DNA of 64,000 nt from Armatimonadota bacterium (GTDB lineage Bacteria; Sysuimicrobiota; Sysuimicrobiia; Sysuimicrobiales; Humicultoraceae): contig VGFA01000002.1 of the NCBI GenBank assembly GCA_016869025.1, positions 124,001-188,000 of the forward strand. Direction: 5' to 3'. Within the stretch, counting starts at the first letter, position 1. Every line of letters begins with the position of its first letter. Positions 24,057-34,250 of this stretch are shown here, piece by piece. The notes under the pieces were generated by a model. That model was given only the letters and a program-made list of their open reading frames with translations, made no database searches and was not told where the DNA came from. A program made the translations under genes and the position numbers.

Positions 24057-24839
24057 CTAGTATAGAGCCCCTATTTCTTCCAGTCCAGTCAAGATCATCG
24101 GGCCGTCAGGCGTTACGGCCACGGTGTGCTCCTCGTGCGCCGACCGCGTGCGGTCGAGGGTGCGCACCGTCCACCCGTCGGCCTCAAGTGTCACGCCTGG
24201 CGCTCCGGCGTTGACCATCGGTTCTATCGCCAGCGTCACGCCGGGCCGGAGGGCGATGCCCGTCCGGGGCCGGCCCACGTTGGGCACCTGCGGGTCCTCG
24301 TGCAGCGCCCGGCCGATCCCGTGTCCGGCGTAGTCCCGGACCACGGAGAATCCCGCGGCCTCCACCACCGACTGCACGGCCCACCCGATGTCCCCCAGGA
24401 AACCGCCCGGCCTGGCCGCGGCCACACCGGCTTCGAGCGCCCTGCCGGTGACCGCCAGCAGCCGCCGAACCTCGGGCTTCACCTCGCCCACGGGCACGGT
24501 CAGCGCCACATCCGCGTGGAAGCCCTCCAAGAACACCCCGAGGTCAACTGAGACGATCGAACCTTCCACCAAAACTCGGGGGCCCGGGATGCCGTGCACA
24601 ACCTCGTCGTCCACCGATGTGCAGATGCTCGCCGGGTATCCCCTGTAGTCCTTGAACGACGGGACTCCGCCGCCGTCGCGAATGTACGCCTCGGCCGTGC
24701 GATCAAGCTCTCCCGTGGTGACACCCGGCGCCACCGCCCGCGCCACCTCACGGATCGCGCGCGCGGCCAGACGTCCTGCGCGCCGCATGCACGCGATCTC
24801 GTCCGCGGCCTTGATCACGGCCGTGCAGACCGGCTTCAC
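24057..24839 (-). CDS. map: Type I methionine aminopeptidase
   Basis: The protein is 260 residues. It removes the initiator Met from new proteins in the cytoplasm. The five dinuclear-metal ligands are visible as Asp99 (VSVDLG), Asp110 (FHADVALT), His173 (YAGHGIG), Glu206 (AIEPM) and Glu237 (HEEHT), and the substrate-binding His82 is in VVHGIP. The start overlaps the adk stop by 4 bp. No N-terminal SH3-binding extension is present, so it is the short bacterial type Ia form. Confidence 0.96.
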   Translation of the reverse strand: MKPVCTAVIKAADEIACMRRAGRLAARAIREVARAVAPGVTTGELDRTAEAYIRDGGGVPSFKDYRGYPASICTSVDDEVVHGIPGPRVLVEGSIVSVDLGVFLEGFHADVALTVPVGEVKPEVRRLLAVTGRALEAGVAAARPGGFLGDIGWAVQSVVEAAGFSVVRDYAGHGIGRALHEDPQVPNVGRPRTGIALRPGVTLAIEPMVNAGAPGVTLEADGWTVRTLDRTRSAHEEHTVAVTPDGPMILTGLEEIGALY

Positions 24840-25495
24840 CCGCGCACCCGCGGGGCCGCGGCTGCCAGCAGGGCCTGGTAGATCTCCTCTATCTCGCCCT
24901 CGGCGCTGATCGCCACGAAGACGCCCCTTGCCTGGTAGAAGGCGACCAGCGGTTCGGACTGCTCACGGTACACCTGCATCCTGCGCCGTATCGTCTCCGG
25001 ACGGTCGTCGTCACGCTGGTAGAGCGGGCTCGCGTCAACGTCGCAGACCCCTGGGGTGACCGGGGGATTCGAGTCCAGATGGTAGATGTGGCCGGACGCC
25101 CGACAGATCCTCCGGCCGCTCATGCGGCGGATAACCGTGTCCTCGGCCACCTCGAACGCGATGACCCGGTCGAGCCGGCGGCCCATGCCGGCCAGCACGG
25201 CATCCAGGGCCTCGGCCTGAGGGATTGTCCGCGGGAAGCCGTCCAGGACAAATCCCGCCGCCGTGTCCGGGCACTGGAGCCGTTCCGCCACTGCCTCGAT
25301 CATCACCGCGTCTGGAACGAGGTCACCCCGGCTCATGTAGCGGTCGGCCGCCTCGCCAAACGGGGTCTTGCTTGCCCTCGCCGCTCGAAGTATGTCGCCC
25401 GTTGCGATCTGCGGGATCTCCATCCGCTGCTCGATCAGGCGCGCCTGCGTGCCCTTGCCGGCGCCGGGCGGGCCGAGGAAGATCAGGTTCATCAC
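24836..25495 (-). CDS. adk: Adenylate kinase
   Basis: The protein is 219 residues, the long-LID form. It equilibrates ATP + AMP with 2 ADP. Walker A GPPGAGKGTQ, the AMP-binding FVLDGFPRTIPQAEAL and the LID sequence are clear. The LID keeps only two of the four zinc Cys normally seen in Gram-positive enzymes (ICRASGHIYH and GVCDVDASPLYQ, with Ser and Ala/Asp in place of the second and fourth), so zinc is probably not bound. It sits between secY and map as usual. Confidence 0.96.
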   Translation of the reverse strand: MMNLIFLGPPGAGKGTQARLIEQRMEIPQIATGDILRAARASKTPFGEAADRYMSRGDLVPDAVMIEAVAERLQCPDTAAGFVLDGFPRTIPQAEALDAVLAGMGRRLDRVIAFEVAEDTVIRRMSGRRICRASGHIYHLDSNPPVTPGVCDVDASPLYQRDDDRPETIRRRMQVYREQSEPLVAFYQARGVFVAISAEGEIEEIYQALLAAAAPRVRG

Positions 25496-25505
25496 GCCCG
25501 GCCGC

Positions 25506-26780
25506 TCACTTCATGAACCCCTCGTAGTGGCGCATCAGCACGTAGGCCTCGAGCTGCTTCATCGTCTCGAGCGCCACGCCGACAACGATGAGCAGCGAGG
25601 TTCCGGCGAGATACAGGGTGAGCGCGCCGGCGCCCCGCGCCATGTATACAGGGGCGATGGCAATTGTGGCCAGCGACAGCGCTCCCACGAACGTCAGCCG
25701 CTCGGTAACGCGTCCAAGGTAGTCGCTCGTCGGCTTTCCCGGCCGGAGGCCGGGGATGAAGCCGCCGTACTTCTTGATGTTGTTGGAAACATCGTTTGGA
25801 TCAAACGATACCGCGGTGTAGAAGTACGTGAATATGATGATGAGCACGAAGTAGAGCAGGTCGCCCATGGGCTGACCAGGAAGGATCCGCTGCCCCAGCC
25901 GCTGCAACCACTCCCAGCGTGAGAACTGCGCGATCGTCCCCGGGAACTGCAGCACCGAGACCGCGAAGATGATGGGGATGACGCCTGCCTGGATGAGGCG
26001 CATGGGCAGGTGCGTGGACTGTCCACCGTAGACCCGCCGCCCCACGACGCGTTTGGCATACTGGACCGGGATCTTGCGCACCGCCTGGGTTATGAAGACC
26101 ACCGCGACAATGCTGGCCAGGATGATCGTGAAGTCCAAGAGAACCTTCCAGATCGCCACCTCGCCCGCACGCACCAGCGTAAGCGTCTGGGCGCTCTGCG
26201 CGGGCAGCCGCGCAACGATGCCGCCAAAGATTATCAGCGACACGCCGTTGCCCACCCCGTACTCGGTCATGATCTCACCCATCCAGGTGAGCAGCATGGT
26301 CCCGGCGGTAAGGGTGATGATGATCGTGGCCATAATCAGCGGCCGGGGATCCAGGACGGCCCCCTGGCTCCGGATGAGATAGACCTGCCCGACGCCCTGC
26401 AACACCGCCAGGACCACGGTCAGGTACCGCGTGTACATCCCTATCTGGCGCCGGCCGGCCTCGCCCTCCTCCGTGGCCATCTCCTTGAGACGCGGGAAGA
26501 CCACCTGCAGCAGGCTGAAGATGATGGAGGCGGTGATGTACGGAAAGACGCCCAGCGCGAAGATGGCGAAGTTGGAGAGCGCCCCGCCGACGAACAGGTC
26601 CAGGAAGCTGAACAGGCTGCCCTTCTGCTTGAACAGGTTTTCGATGGCGGCGACGTTCACGCCGGGCACCGGCAGATGGGCCCCAAGCCGGTAGAGGGCC
26701 AGCATGACCGCCGTGAAGAGCAGCCGACGCCGCAGATCAGGGATCCGCAGCGGGTTGGACATCGAGCGGACCTGGATCAC
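25506..26780 (-). CDS. secY: Protein translocase subunit SecY
   Basis: The protein is 424 residues with ten membrane helices, the channel of the Sec translocon with SecE and SecG. The start is GTG 26778-26780, overlapping the rplO TGA by 4 bp and preceded by a GAGGTGA Shine-Dalgarno inside rplO; an in-frame ATG at 26760-26762 is the alternative. Landmarks include [24 protein letters not shown] (plug/TM1) and [22 protein letters not shown] (cytosolic loop). secE is encoded at 50.9 kb. Confidence 0.96.
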   Translation of the reverse strand: MIQVRSMSNPLRIPDLRRRLLFTAVMLALYRLGAHLPVPGVNVAAIENLFKQKGSLFSFLDLFVGGALSNFAIFALGVFPYITASIIFSLLQVVFPRLKEMATEEGEAGRRQIGMYTRYLTVVLAVLQGVGQVYLIRSQGAVLDPRPLIMATIIITLTAGTMLLTWMGEIMTEYGVGNGVSLIIFGGIVARLPAQSAQTLTLVRAGEVAIWKVLLDFTIILASIVAVVFITQAVRKIPVQYAKRVVGRRVYGGQSTHLPMRLIQAGVIPIIFAVSVLQFPGTIAQFSRWEWLQRLGQRILPGQPMGDLLYFVLIIIFTYFYTAVSFDPNDVSNNIKKYGGFIPGLRPGKPTSDYLGRVTERLTFVGALSLATIAIAPVYMARGAGALTLYLAGTSLLIVVGVALETMKQLEAYVLMRHYEGFMK

Positions 26781-27241
26781 CGGCCGATCACCTCGGCGCG
26801 GCCGCCCGCGGCCTCAATCGCCCGGCGTGCGCCCGCCGTGAAGGCCTGCGCCCGTACGGTCAGCGGATGTCCCAGCCGGCCTGTGGCCAGGACCTTGACG
26901 CGCCCGGCGCCCACAATCCCGGCACGTCGCAGCAGGACCGGCGTGACCTCGCTCCCCGCCGGGAACCGGTTGAGGTCGCGCAGCCGGACCTCCTGCATCG
27001 CTGGCCTGGGCCCGCCGCCGGTCATGTTGCTGCCGGCACCACGCACGCCGCGACGGAACGGCAGACGCTTGATCAGCGGCGTCTGTCCGCCCTCGAACCC
27101 GGGGCGCGGCCCTGAGCCCGAGCGGGCCTTCTGCCCCTTGCGGCCCTTGCCAGAGTACACCCCACGACCGGAGCCCAATCCCCGGCCCACCCGACGGCGG
27201 CGCCTGTGCGCGCCGCGCGGTGGCTTCAACCCTCCCAGCAT
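26777..27241 (-). CDS. rplO: 50S ribosomal protein L15
   Basis: The protein is 154 residues from ATG 27239-27241 ([20 protein letters not shown]), preceded by a GGGGG stretch that can serve as ribosome-binding site; an upstream GTG at 27298 is possible but gives an unusual leader. [17 protein letters not shown] and [16 protein letters not shown] are L15 hallmarks. The 58-bp gap to rpsE leaves no room for rpmD (L30), which commonly lies here. Confidence 0.95.
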   Translation of the reverse strand: MLGGLKPPRGAHRRRRRVGRGLGSGRGVYSGKGRKGQKARSGSGPRPGFEGGQTPLIKRLPFRRGVRGAGSNMTGGGPRPAMQEVRLRDLNRFPAGSEVTPVLLRRAGIVGAGRVKVLATGRLGHPLTVRAQAFTAGARRAIEAAGGRAEVIGR

Positions 27242-27299
27242 CGGCTTCGTACCCCCTTGCGGTTCCTGCCCGGCGGCCCGGCCATCCACACGTGCCACC

Positions 27300-27812
27300 C
27301 TAGGCCCTCCGGGCCGCAGACTCGAGCGACCGGCCGCGCAGGCGCGCCGTCTCATCCGAGAGACGCAGCGCGTCCAGTCCGGCCAGCGTCGCGCGGGCCA
27401 CGTTGACGGAGTTGGTGGAGCCCAGTGCCTTGGTCAGGATGTCCTTGATCCCCGCGGCTTCCAGCACAGCCCGCACCGCCCCCCCGGCTATGACCCCGGT
27501 ACCCCGCGAGGCCGGCCGCAGAAGAACCCGCGACGCTCCGTAGGCACCCACGATCTCGTGTGGAATCGTGGTGCCGTCCCGGCGGATCTTCATCAGCCCC
27601 TTCTTGGCGTCCTCGACCGCCTTGCGGATCGCGTCGGGAACCTCGGAGGCCTTTCCCAGGCCCACCCCGACGTGCCCGTCCTCGTCACCCACGACCACAA
27701 GAGCGCTGAACTTGAATCGCTTCGCGCCCTTCGTCACCTTGGCGACGCGGTTGATGAAGACCGCCTTCTCAACGGTCAGGTTGACGGACGATGGATCTAT
27801 GCGCTGCGGCAC
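27300..27812 (-). CDS. rpsE: 30S ribosomal protein S5
   Basis: The protein is 170 residues. S5 shapes the mRNA entry channel and affects decoding accuracy. The double-stranded RNA-binding-like domain ([21 protein letters not shown]) and the [22 protein letters not shown] loop are typical. It is 18 bp after rplR. rpmD does not follow. Confidence 0.97.
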   Translation of the reverse strand: MPQRIDPSSVNLTVEKAVFINRVAKVTKGAKRFKFSALVVVGDEDGHVGVGLGKASEVPDAIRKAVEDAKKGLMKIRRDGTTIPHEIVGAYGASRVLLRPASRGTGVIAGGAVRAVLEAAGIKDILTKALGSTNSVNVARATLAGLDALRLSDETARLRGRSLESAARRA

Positions 27813-27830
27813 GTTACGCCTCCAGAGACA

Positions 27831-28199
27831 TTAGAACTGCAGCCCGGCCGACCGCGCCGCCTCTGCCAGCGCCCGGATGCGACCATGGTATAGGTACCCG
27901 CTGCGGTCGAAGACCACCGCGGCAATGCCTTTGGCCAGCGCGCGCCGGGCCAGCACCTCGCCCACCACCGCGCTGGCTTCCGTCTTCTTCTTTGCGGCGA
28001 CCTGCGGACGTACCTCGGGATCCAGTGTCGAAGCCGACACCAGCGTCCTGCCGGTCCGGTCGTCAATCACCTGCGCGTAGATCTGCTTCAGGCTGCGAAA
28101 GACCGAAAGACGCGGGCGGGTGGCTACGCCGGTCAACCGCCGCCGGGAGCGCATGTGCCGCCGGCGTCGAAGGGCGTTGCGATCGGGTAGAGTGTACAT
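27831..28199 (-). CDS. rplR: 50S ribosomal protein L18
   Basis: The protein is 122 residues of normal length and binds 5S rRNA together with L5. [26 protein letters not shown] and [20 protein letters not shown] are the conserved family blocks. It lies between rplF and rpsE. Confidence 0.97.
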   Translation of the reverse strand: MYTLPDRNALRRRRHMRSRRRLTGVATRPRLSVFRSLKQIYAQVIDDRTGRTLVSASTLDPEVRPQVAAKKKTEASAVVGEVLARRALAKGIAAVVFDRSGYLYHGRIRALAEAARSAGLQF

Positions 28200-28218
28200 G
28201 GCGCTCTCTCTGACCTCC

Positions 28219-28770
28219 CTACGCCTTCCCGGCCGTGCGCCCGGCCTTACCGGCCTTCAGGCGCAACCGTTCTCCGGCGTACCGGATTCCTTTGCCCTTG
28301 TAGGGATCTGGGCGCCGGACCGCCCGCAGGGTGGCCGCGAACTGCCCCACCGCTTCCTTGTCGTTGCCGGTCACCGAGATCCGGTTGGGTTGCGGGATCA
28401 CCAGCTCCACTCCATCGGGCGGGGTCAACTCAACCGGGTGGGAATACCCCACCTGCAAGACCAGCCCACGCCCCTGCTTGGTTGCCCTGTACCCGACGCC
28501 GTGGATCTCCAGGTCAATCTTGAAACCCTCCACAACGCCCTTCACCATGTTGGCGATCAGCGCGCGGGTAAGTCCATGCAACGCGCAGTGGAACTTCTGC
28601 TCGGTCGGCCGGGTGACCGTCACGGCACCGCCCTCGACCGAAACCCGCATGTCGGGGTGAACCTGGCGGACCAGGTGCCCCTTGGGGCCCCGCACCTCGA
28701 CGCTGCGGCCGCTCACCGTAACGCTCACGCCCGCGGGCAGGGTGACGGGCATGCGCCCGATGCGTGACAT
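28219..28770 (-). CDS. rplF: 50S ribosomal protein L6
   Basis: The protein is 183 residues. Two tandem L6 folds are visible, with [15 protein letters not shown] at the start and the signature [14 protein letters not shown] near the C-terminus. L6 sits near the sarcin-ricin loop where EF-G and EF-Tu bind. It lies between rpsH and rplR. Confidence 0.97.
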   Translation of the reverse strand: MSRIGRMPVTLPAGVSVTVSGRSVEVRGPKGHLVRQVHPDMRVSVEGGAVTVTRPTEQKFHCALHGLTRALIANMVKGVVEGFKIDLEIHGVGYRATKQGRGLVLQVGYSHPVELTPPDGVELVIPQPNRISVTGNDKEAVGQFAATLRAVRRPDPYKGKGIRYAGERLRLKAGKAGRTAGKA

Positions 28771-28794
28771 GGCTACTCCCTCCCCGCCCTGTTA

Positions 28795-29199
28795 CTACCA
28801 GACATAGCAGATGACCTCCCCGCCCACGCCGCTCTGGCGGGCTTCCTTGTCGGTCATGATCCCGCGGGACGTAGAAAGGATCGCCACGCCCAGCCCTCCC
28901 CTCACACGGGGAACGGCCAGCCGCTTCGCGTAGAACCGCAGTCCCGGCCGGCTTACGCGCCGGACACCGGTCAGAACCTGTTGGCGCTTGGGACCATAGC
29001 GCAGGAGCAGCCGCAACTGGTTTTGCGGCTGGCGCTCGACGACCTGGTAGTCGGCGATGAAACCCTCCGCCTTCAGAATCCTGGCGATCTCCAGCTTCAC
29101 CCGGCTTGTCGGAACGAGGACATTGTCGTGCCTGGCGGCGTTCGCATTCCGCAGCCGGGTCAGCATGTCCGCTATCGAATCCGTGACCACTCCACCCAC
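28795..29199 (-). CDS. rpsH: 30S ribosomal protein S8
   Basis: The protein is 134 residues from GTG 29197-29199, with GGAGG eight bases upstream. [21 protein letters not shown] at the N-terminus and [32 protein letters not shown] at the end (read here as two blocks) identify S8, a central-domain primary binder. In Escherichia coli S8 represses the spc operon; whether that happens here is unknown. Confidence 0.96.
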   Translation of the reverse strand: MGGVVTDSIADMLTRLRNANAARHDNVLVPTSRVKLEIARILKAEGFIADYQVVERQPQNQLRLLLRYGPKRQQVLTGVRRVSRPGLRFYAKRLAVPRVRGGLGVAILSTSRGIMTDKEARQSGVGGEVICYVW

Positions 29200-29212
29200 G
29201 GTGATACCCTCC

Positions 29213-29398
29213 TTACCAGCTTGCCTTCACCATCCCAGGGACCTCGCCCCGGTACGCCAGCTGCCGCAAACACAGCCGGCATACCCCCAGGCGGCGGTAG
29301 ACGGCGCGTGGCCGACCGCACCGGCGGCACCGGCTGTACTTGCGCACGGCGAACTTCGGCGTGCGCTTCCATTTCTCGAGCATCGACTTCTTCGCCAC
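29213..29398 (-). CDS. rpsZ: 30S ribosomal protein S14, zinc-binding type Z
   Basis: The protein is 61 residues, the short zinc form. Cys24, Cys27, Cys40 and Cys43 make the zinc knuckle ([29 protein letters not shown]). The long zinc-free S14 of proteobacteria is about 100 residues. It lies between rplE and rpsH. Confidence 0.97.
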   Translation of the reverse strand: MAKKSMLEKWKRTPKFAVRKYSRCRRCGRPRAVYRRLGVCRLCLRQLAYRGEVPGMVKASW

Positions 29399-29419
29399 CC
29401 GCGGACTCCCCCTCCGGAT

Positions 29420-29986
29420 CTATGCGCCCGATACAGTCTGTGCGGCCTCCCTGAGGGGGAGGCCCAGATGACGTAGCAGCTCTCGCGCCTGCTCGTCCGA
29501 ACGCGCGGTGGTTACCACCGTCACATCCATCCCGCGAATCTTGTCAACCTTGTCGTACTCGATCTCGGGAAAGATCAACTGCTCCCGGAGACCCAGGTTC
29601 AGGTTGCCGCGGCCGTCGAACGCACGCTCGGAGACGCCCTTGAAGTCCTTGATCCGCGGCAGCGCGATGTTCAGGAGTTTGTCCAGGAAGTAGTACATCC
29701 GGTCGCCGCGCAGCGTCACCTTCACGCCTATGGGCATGCCCTGGCGCAGCTTGAACGCCGCGATGGACCTGCGGGCCTTCGTGACCACGGGCCGCTGGCC
29801 GGCGATCGCCACCAGTTCCTCGACAACCTTGTCGATCAGCCGCGGGTCGGCCACCGCGCCGCCCACGCGCACGTTGATGACTACCTTCTCGAGCCGTGGG
29901 ACCTCCATGCGGTTGCGATACTGGAACCGCTCGAGCATCTTGGGCACGACATCCTTCTGGTATCGTTCTTTCAGCCTGGTGGCCAT
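29420..29986 (-). CDS. rplE: 50S ribosomal protein L5
   Basis: The protein is 188 residues. L5 binds 5S rRNA and contacts P-site tRNA through its loop. [40 protein letters not shown] and [18 protein letters not shown] are the conserved blocks. It lies between rplX and rpsZ. Confidence 0.97.
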   Translation of the reverse strand: MATRLKERYQKDVVPKMLERFQYRNRMEVPRLEKVVINVRVGGAVADPRLIDKVVEELVAIAGQRPVVTKARRSIAAFKLRQGMPIGVKVTLRGDRMYYFLDKLLNIALPRIKDFKGVSERAFDGRGNLNLGLREQLIFPEIEYDKVDKIRGMDVTVVTTARSDEQARELLRHLGLPLREAAQTVSGA

Positions 29987-30011
29987 CTATCTCCTCGCTC
30001 CTGCCCGCAGC

Positions 30012-30353
30012 CTACTTGTCCATCTGCTCCTTGCACCGCTTGCAGTACCTGACCTTCGTCCCGTCCCCAAGGTACCGGTGTCCCGCCCGTGAGGCCTCCC
30101 CGCACCTGGAGCAAACGATCATCAGCCGCGCCACCGGAATCGGCGCCTCCTTGGGCACTATTCCGCCCTGGGGCGTCTTGCGGCTAGGCTTCACGTGTCG
30201 CTTCACGATGTTGACGCCCTCGACGATAGCCCGCGCGTCACGGGGCGCGACCCGGAGCACCTTGCCCCGCTTTCCGCTGAACTTGCCGCCGGTAACCTCC
30301 ACCATGTCGCCCTTGCGAAGGTGAAGCCGCGCATGCACGGTTGCTGTCGCCAT
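30012..30353 (-). CDS. rplX: 50S ribosomal protein L24 (with Cys4 knuckle)
   Basis: The protein is 113 residues. The KOW motif [20 protein letters not shown] is near the N-terminus. Two CxxC pairs (Cys81/Cys84 and Cys104/Cys107) form a zinc-knuckle-like C-terminal end. L24 is an early assembly initiator of the large subunit. It lies between rplN and rplE. Confidence 0.97.
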   Translation of the reverse strand: MATATVHARLHLRKGDMVEVTGGKFSGKRGKVLRVAPRDARAIVEGVNIVKRHVKPSRKTPQGGIVPKEAPIPVARLMIVCSRCGEASRAGHRYLGDGTKVRYCKRCKEQMDK

Positions 30354-30380
30354 CGTCCCTGCCTCCGTCCAAATCCTCTA

Positions 30381-30749
30381 CTACAGCACTTCAGGCGCGA
30401 GCGAGATGATCTTCATGAACTGCTTCTCGCGGAGTTCGCGGGCAACAGGCCCGAAGATGCGGGTGCCCCGGGGATTGGCGGCATCTGACAACAGCACCGC
30501 CGCGTTGTCGTCAAACCGTATGCAGGACCCGTCGTGACGCCGCAACTCTTTCCGCGTGCGCACGACGACCGCCCGGACGACCTCCCCCTTCTTGACGGGG
30601 CTGTTGGGGATGGCCTGCTTCACCGAGGCCACGATGATGTCCCCCACGCTGGCGTATCGCCGGTGGGATCCTCCCAAGACCCGGATGCAAAGCAACTGCC
30701 GCGCGCCGGTGTTGTCCGCCACCTTCAATCGGCTCTCTTGTTGAATCAT
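30381..30749 (-). CDS. rplN: 50S ribosomal protein L14
   Basis: The protein is 122 residues, the standard size. [26 protein letters not shown] and [20 protein letters not shown] are nearly invariant. L14 lies at the subunit interface near L19 and the RsfS site. It lies between rpsQ and rplX. Confidence 0.97.
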   Translation of the reverse strand: MIQQESRLKVADNTGARQLLCIRVLGGSHRRYASVGDIIVASVKQAIPNSPVKKGEVVRAVVVRTRKELRRHDGSCIRFDDNAAVLLSDAANPRGTRIFGPVARELREKQFMKIISLAPEVL

Positions 30750-30776
30750 CGCTCCACCTCAGTCCCGCCCGCGCGG

Positions 30777-31034
30777 CTACCGCGCCCGCTCGAGGATCTC
30801 AGCAACCCGCCACCGCTTGTCGCGGGACAAAGGACGCGTCTCCACTATCCGGACGCGGTCACCCACCTGGACCGCGCCCTGCTCGTCGTGGGCCTTGAGC
30901 GTCTTGGACCGCCGGACAATCTTCTTGTAGAGCGGGTGGCGTGTCACGGTCTCGATCTTCACCACCACGGTCTTGGCCATCTTGTCGCTGGTCACAACAC
31001 CCACCTGGCTCTTGCGCCTCGCCCGCTCCACCAT
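30777..31034 (-). CDS. rpsQ: 30S ribosomal protein S17
   Basis: The protein is 85 residues with an OB fold. [20 protein letters not shown] and [19 protein letters not shown] are characteristic. S17 is a primary 16S rRNA 5'-domain binder. It lies between rpmC and rplN. Confidence 0.97.
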   Translation of the reverse strand: MVERARRKSQVGVVTSDKMAKTVVVKIETVTRHPLYKKIVRRSKTLKAHDEQGAVQVGDRVRIVETRPLSRDKRWRVAEILERAR

Positions 31035-31050
31035 GCTCAGCCCTCCAACC

Positions 31051-31245
31051 CTACTTCTGGCCCGCGGCCATGCGGCCGGCCAGCACCGTCTTCATGCGCG
31101 CGATGTCGCGCCGCAGATCGCGGATCCGCGCCGTCTTGCGCTGCTGGGACACCTTGATCCGCAGCGACCACAACTCGCGCTCGGCCTCGTCTAGCTTCTT
31201 CTCGATCTCCGCCGGGACCATCTCCCGCAGCACGCTCGCCTTCAT
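31051..31245 (-). CDS. rpmC: 50S ribosomal protein L29
   Basis: The protein is 64 residues with two helices. [20 protein letters not shown] and [15 protein letters not shown] match L29, which sits at the tunnel exit next to L23 and helps dock SRP and trigger factor. It begins 2 bp after the rplP stop. Confidence 0.97.
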   Translation of the reverse strand: MKASVLREMVPAEIEKKLDEAERELWSLRIKVSQQRKTARIRDLRRDIARMKTVLAGRMAAGQK

Positions 31246-31247
31246 CT

Positions 31248-31661
31248 TCAGGCCACCACCCGGGAAATGAACTGGGTCTTGATCGGCAGCTTGTGCGATG
31301 CCAGGGACATCGCCTCGCGGGCCTGGGGCTCGGCCACGCCGGCCAGCTCGAACAGGATACGACCCGGCCTGACAACGGCGACCCAGAACTCGGGGTTCCC
31401 CTTACCGCTGCCCATGCGCGTCTCGGCCGGCTTCTTCGTGACCGGCTTGTCGGGAAAGACCCTGATCCACAGCTTTCCCCCGCGCTTGATGAACCGGGTA
31501 ATCGTGCGCCGGGCCGCTTCGAGCTGAGCGCTGGAGACCCAACCGGGGTCGAGCGCCTGAAGACCGAATTCGCCGAACGCCACGGAGGTGCCGGCGCGAA
31601 CCTTGCCGGCCATGCTCCCCCGGTGCGCCTTCCGGAACTTAGTCCGCTTGGGCATCAACAT
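31248..31661 (-). CDS. rplP: 50S ribosomal protein L16
   Basis: The protein is 137 residues. [15 protein letters not shown] at the N-terminus fits the usual family start, and [19 protein letters not shown] is the conserved loop near the A-site tRNA elbow. The gene start overlaps the end of rpsC by 23 bp. Confidence 0.97.
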   Translation of the reverse strand: MLMPKRTKFRKAHRGSMAGKVRAGTSVAFGEFGLQALDPGWVSSAQLEAARRTITRFIKRGGKLWIRVFPDKPVTKKPAETRMGSGKGNPEFWVAVVRPGRILFELAGVAEPQAREAMSLASHKLPIKTQFISRVVA

Positions 31662-32403
31662 TGGTGCCCTGCCTCCTTACGCTAGCCGGCGCCGTCCGGC
31701 TAGGAATCACAACGGGCCCAGTGCCTGCTGCCGGCTCATGGCGCGGCGGCCGGCGATGCTCGGGCTCGTGCCGGCGGCCCTCGGGAAGGATGTCTCCCCG
31801 GTAGATCCAGACCTTGACCCCGATGCGGCCGTACGTGGTGAGCGCCTCGGCCACCCCGAAGTCAATGTCGGCCCGCAGCGTGTGCAGGGGCACGCGCCCC
31901 TCCCGATACCACTCGTAGCGCGCGATCTCGGACCCACCGAGCCGCCCGCTGCACGCGATGCGGATGCCCTTGGCCCCCGCCCGGAGACTGCGCTGGACCG
32001 CCTGCTTCATGGCGCGCCGGTAGGCAATCCGACGCTCCAGCTGCTGCGCCACGTTCTCCGCGACGAGCTGTGCCTCGATCTCCGGCCGGCGCACCTCGTT
32101 CACGCTCAGCATGATCTGCCTGCCGGTCAGGGCATCCAGCTCCTTCTTGAGGGCATCAATCCCGGTGCCGCCGCGCCCGATGATAATGCCGGGCCGCGCG
32201 GAGTGTATGACGACTCGGACGCGGTTCGCGGCCCTCTCGATCTCGACGCGCGAGATCCCGGCCCGGTGGAGCTTCTTCTTGATCATCTGCCGGATCTTCT
32301 GATCTTCCTCGATCAGGTCCGACATGTTCCGGGCGTACCATCGAGACTCCCAGTCCCGAATGATCCCGACCCGCAGTCCGATTGGGTTGACCTTTTGCCC
32401 CAC
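31639..32403 (-). CDS. rpsC: 30S ribosomal protein S3
   Basis: The protein is 254 residues, about 30 longer than usual. The KH-like domain has [18 protein letters not shown]. The C-terminal domain includes the [32 protein letters not shown] region that forms the mRNA entry site. The extra C-terminal tail (about residues 218-254, His/Pro/Arg/Gln-rich) extends across the start of rplP, a 23-bp overlap. Confidence 0.96.
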   Translation of the reverse strand: MGQKVNPIGLRVGIIRDWESRWYARNMSDLIEEDQKIRQMIKKKLHRAGISRVEIERAANRVRVVIHSARPGIIIGRGGTGIDALKKELDALTGRQIMLSVNEVRRPEIEAQLVAENVAQQLERRIAYRRAMKQAVQRSLRAGAKGIRIACSGRLGGSEIARYEWYREGRVPLHTLRADIDFGVAEALTTYGRIGVKVWIYRGDILPEGRRHEPEHRRPPRHEPAAGTGPVVIPSRTAPASVRRQGTNVDAQAD

Positions 32404-32432
32404 CTCGCACCTCCGGAACTACGCTACCCGGC

Positions 32433-32774
32433 CTACCGGCCCGCGCGCTCGCCCACCACGACGGTAATGTGGCTGCTGCGCTTGGTGATGATGTCTGCCC
32501 GCCCGCGCGCCCGCGGCGTCACCCGCTTGGTCACAGGCGCTCTGTCGGCATAGGTCCGCACAACGATCAGGTCATCCGCATCCATCTCGTGGTTGCTCTC
32601 GGCGTTGGCTACCGCCGACTTCAGGACCTTGGCCACCGCCTTGGAGGTCAGGTCGGGTGCGGCCCGCAGCCGGGCCTCGGCCTCTCGGACCGGGAGCCCG
32701 CGCAGGACCGCCATCGCCCGCCTTGCTTTCAGGGGCGATATGCTGACGTACTTGGCGATCGCCTTGACTTCCAT
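32433..32774 (-). CDS. rplV: 50S ribosomal protein L22
   Basis: The protein is 113 residues. L22 reaches into the exit tunnel through a beta-hairpin. MEVKAIAKYVSISPLKARRA and the loop RAPVTKRVTPRARGRADIIT are typical, with no hairpin insertion or deletion of the kind linked to macrolide resistance visible. It lies between rpsS and rpsC. Confidence 0.96.
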   Translation of the reverse strand: MEVKAIAKYVSISPLKARRAMAVLRGLPVREAEARLRAAPDLTSKAVAKVLKSAVANAESNHEMDADDLIVVRTYADRAPVTKRVTPRARGRADIITKRSSHITVVVGERAGR

Positions 32775-32801
32775 GCTGTTCCTCCCGTCGTCCTCCGCGG
32801 C

Positions 32802-33086
32802 CTACTTCGGCGTCGTTGCGCGCTCGGTGTGGGCGCCGTGCCCCTTGAAGGTGCGCGTCGGCGCGAACTCGCCGAGCTTGTGCCCCACCATCTGCTCGGT
32901 AACGTACACGGGAACGTGCTTCCGGCCGTCGTACACGGCGATCGTGTGCCCGATGAAATCGGGTAGCACGGTCGACCGTCGCGACCAGGTCTTGATGACC
33001 CGCCGCTCACGGGATCGGTTCAGGCCCTTGATCTTCTCGACCAGGTGCTCGTCCGCAAACGGCCCCTTCTTCTTCGATCGTCCCAT
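32802..33086 (-). CDS. rpsS: 30S ribosomal protein S19
   Basis: The protein is 94 residues of normal length, part of the 30S head beside S13. [38 protein letters not shown] and [19 protein letters not shown] identify S19. It lies between rplB and rplV. Confidence 0.97.
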   Translation of the reverse strand: MGRSKKKGPFADEHLVEKIKGLNRSRERRVIKTWSRRSTVLPDFIGHTIAVYDGRKHVPVYVTEQMVGHKLGEFAPTRTFKGHGAHTERATTPK

Positions 33087-33110
33087 GGCTCGTGCCCGAC
33101 CTCCCTCGCC

Positions 33111-33935
33111 CTACTTGCGCCGTTTCACGATCAACGCGTCGGAGCGCTTGGCCTTGCGCGTCTTGTACCCAAGCGTGGGCTTACCCCACGGGGTGACCGG
33201 TCCCGCCATCCCGATCGGGGACCGCCCTTCCCCGCCCCCGTGCGGATGGCTGGACGGATCCATGGCCACGCCGCGGACGGAGGGCCGGCGACCCAGCCAC
33301 CGGGATCTCCCGGCCTTGCCGAGCTTGGTGGCCTCGTGCTCCACGTTGCCGACCTGGCCGATGGTGGCACTACAGTCCAGCGGCACCAGCCTGACCTCGC
33401 CCGAAGGCAACCGGACGTGCGCCACCCCGCCTTCCTTTGCCATGACCTGCGCGCCCGCGCCGGCGGCCCGCACCATCTGCCCGCCCCGTGAAGGCATCAA
33501 CTCAATGTTGTGAACCACGGTGCCCACCGGAATCGCCCGCAGCGGCAACGCGTTGCCGGGGCGGATGTCGGCCTGCATGCCGGAGGACACCGTGTCCCCG
33601 ACGCGCAGGCCTACCGGTGCTAAGATGTAGCGCTTCTCGCCATCGGCATAGTGCAACAGCGCGAGGCGCGCCGACCGGTTGGGATCGTACTCCACCGCCG
33701 CCACGCGGGCGGGGACTCCGTCCTTGTCGCGCTTGAAGTCAATGACCCTGTAACGCCGCTTGTGGCCCCCGCCCTGATGGCGCACCGTTACCTTGCCCTG
33801 CCCGTTGCGGCCCGCGCGCGGGCGCACCGGCTCCAGCAGCGACCGTTCCGGTCTCGTCTTCGTGATTTCCTCGAAGCTCGAGACGGTCGCAAACCGCCGC
33901 CCCGGCGTCGTTGGTTTGAACTTCTTGATACCCAT
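33111..33935 (-). CDS. rplB: 50S ribosomal protein L2
   Basis: The protein is 274 residues. L2 supports the peptidyl-transferase centre and subunit joining. [36 protein letters not shown] and [15 protein letters not shown] are seen, the last containing the conserved His near the catalytic site. It lies between rplW and rpsS. Confidence 0.97.
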   Translation of the reverse strand: MGIKKFKPTTPGRRFATVSSFEEITKTRPERSLLEPVRPRAGRNGQGKVTVRHQGGGHKRRYRVIDFKRDKDGVPARVAAVEYDPNRSARLALLHYADGEKRYILAPVGLRVGDTVSSGMQADIRPGNALPLRAIPVGTVVHNIELMPSRGGQMVRAAGAGAQVMAKEGGVAHVRLPSGEVRLVPLDCSATIGQVGNVEHEATKLGKAGRSRWLGRRPSVRGVAMDPSSHPHGGGEGRSPIGMAGPVTPWGKPTLGYKTRKAKRSDALIVKRRK

Positions 33936-33956
33936 CGTGGCCTCCCAGCCGTCGGC

Positions 33957-34250
33957 CTACGTCATGCTCTCAAGGTCTATCTTGCTGCCAGGGGCCAGCG
34001 TTACCACGGCCTTGCGCATGCCGGGTGAGACGAACTCGTACCGGCCCCTCCGGCGCGTGCGCCCTGGGATGTTGATCACGTTGACCTGACGCACGCGCAC
34101 CGAGAAGATCGCTTCCACCGCCTGCTTCACGGCGATCTTGTTCGCGCCGCGCGCGATCTCGAACGTGTACTTTCCGCCCTCGTTGCCGCGCAGGCTCTTC
34201 TCGGTCAGAATCGGGCGGCGGATGATCTCGCGCGGGTTCACGATCCCCAT
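33957..34250 (-). CDS. rplW: 50S ribosomal protein L23
   Basis: The protein is 97 residues. IIRRPILTEKSLRGNEGGKY and ANKIAVKQAVEAIFSV are family blocks; the FxE-type docking surface for trigger factor and SRP is on the loop. Its start overlaps the end of rplD by 13 bp. Confidence 0.96.
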   Translation of the reverse strand: MGIVNPREIIRRPILTEKSLRGNEGGKYTFEIARGANKIAVKQAVEAIFSVRVRQVNVINIPGRTRRRGRYEFVSPGMRKAVVTLAPGSKIDLESMT

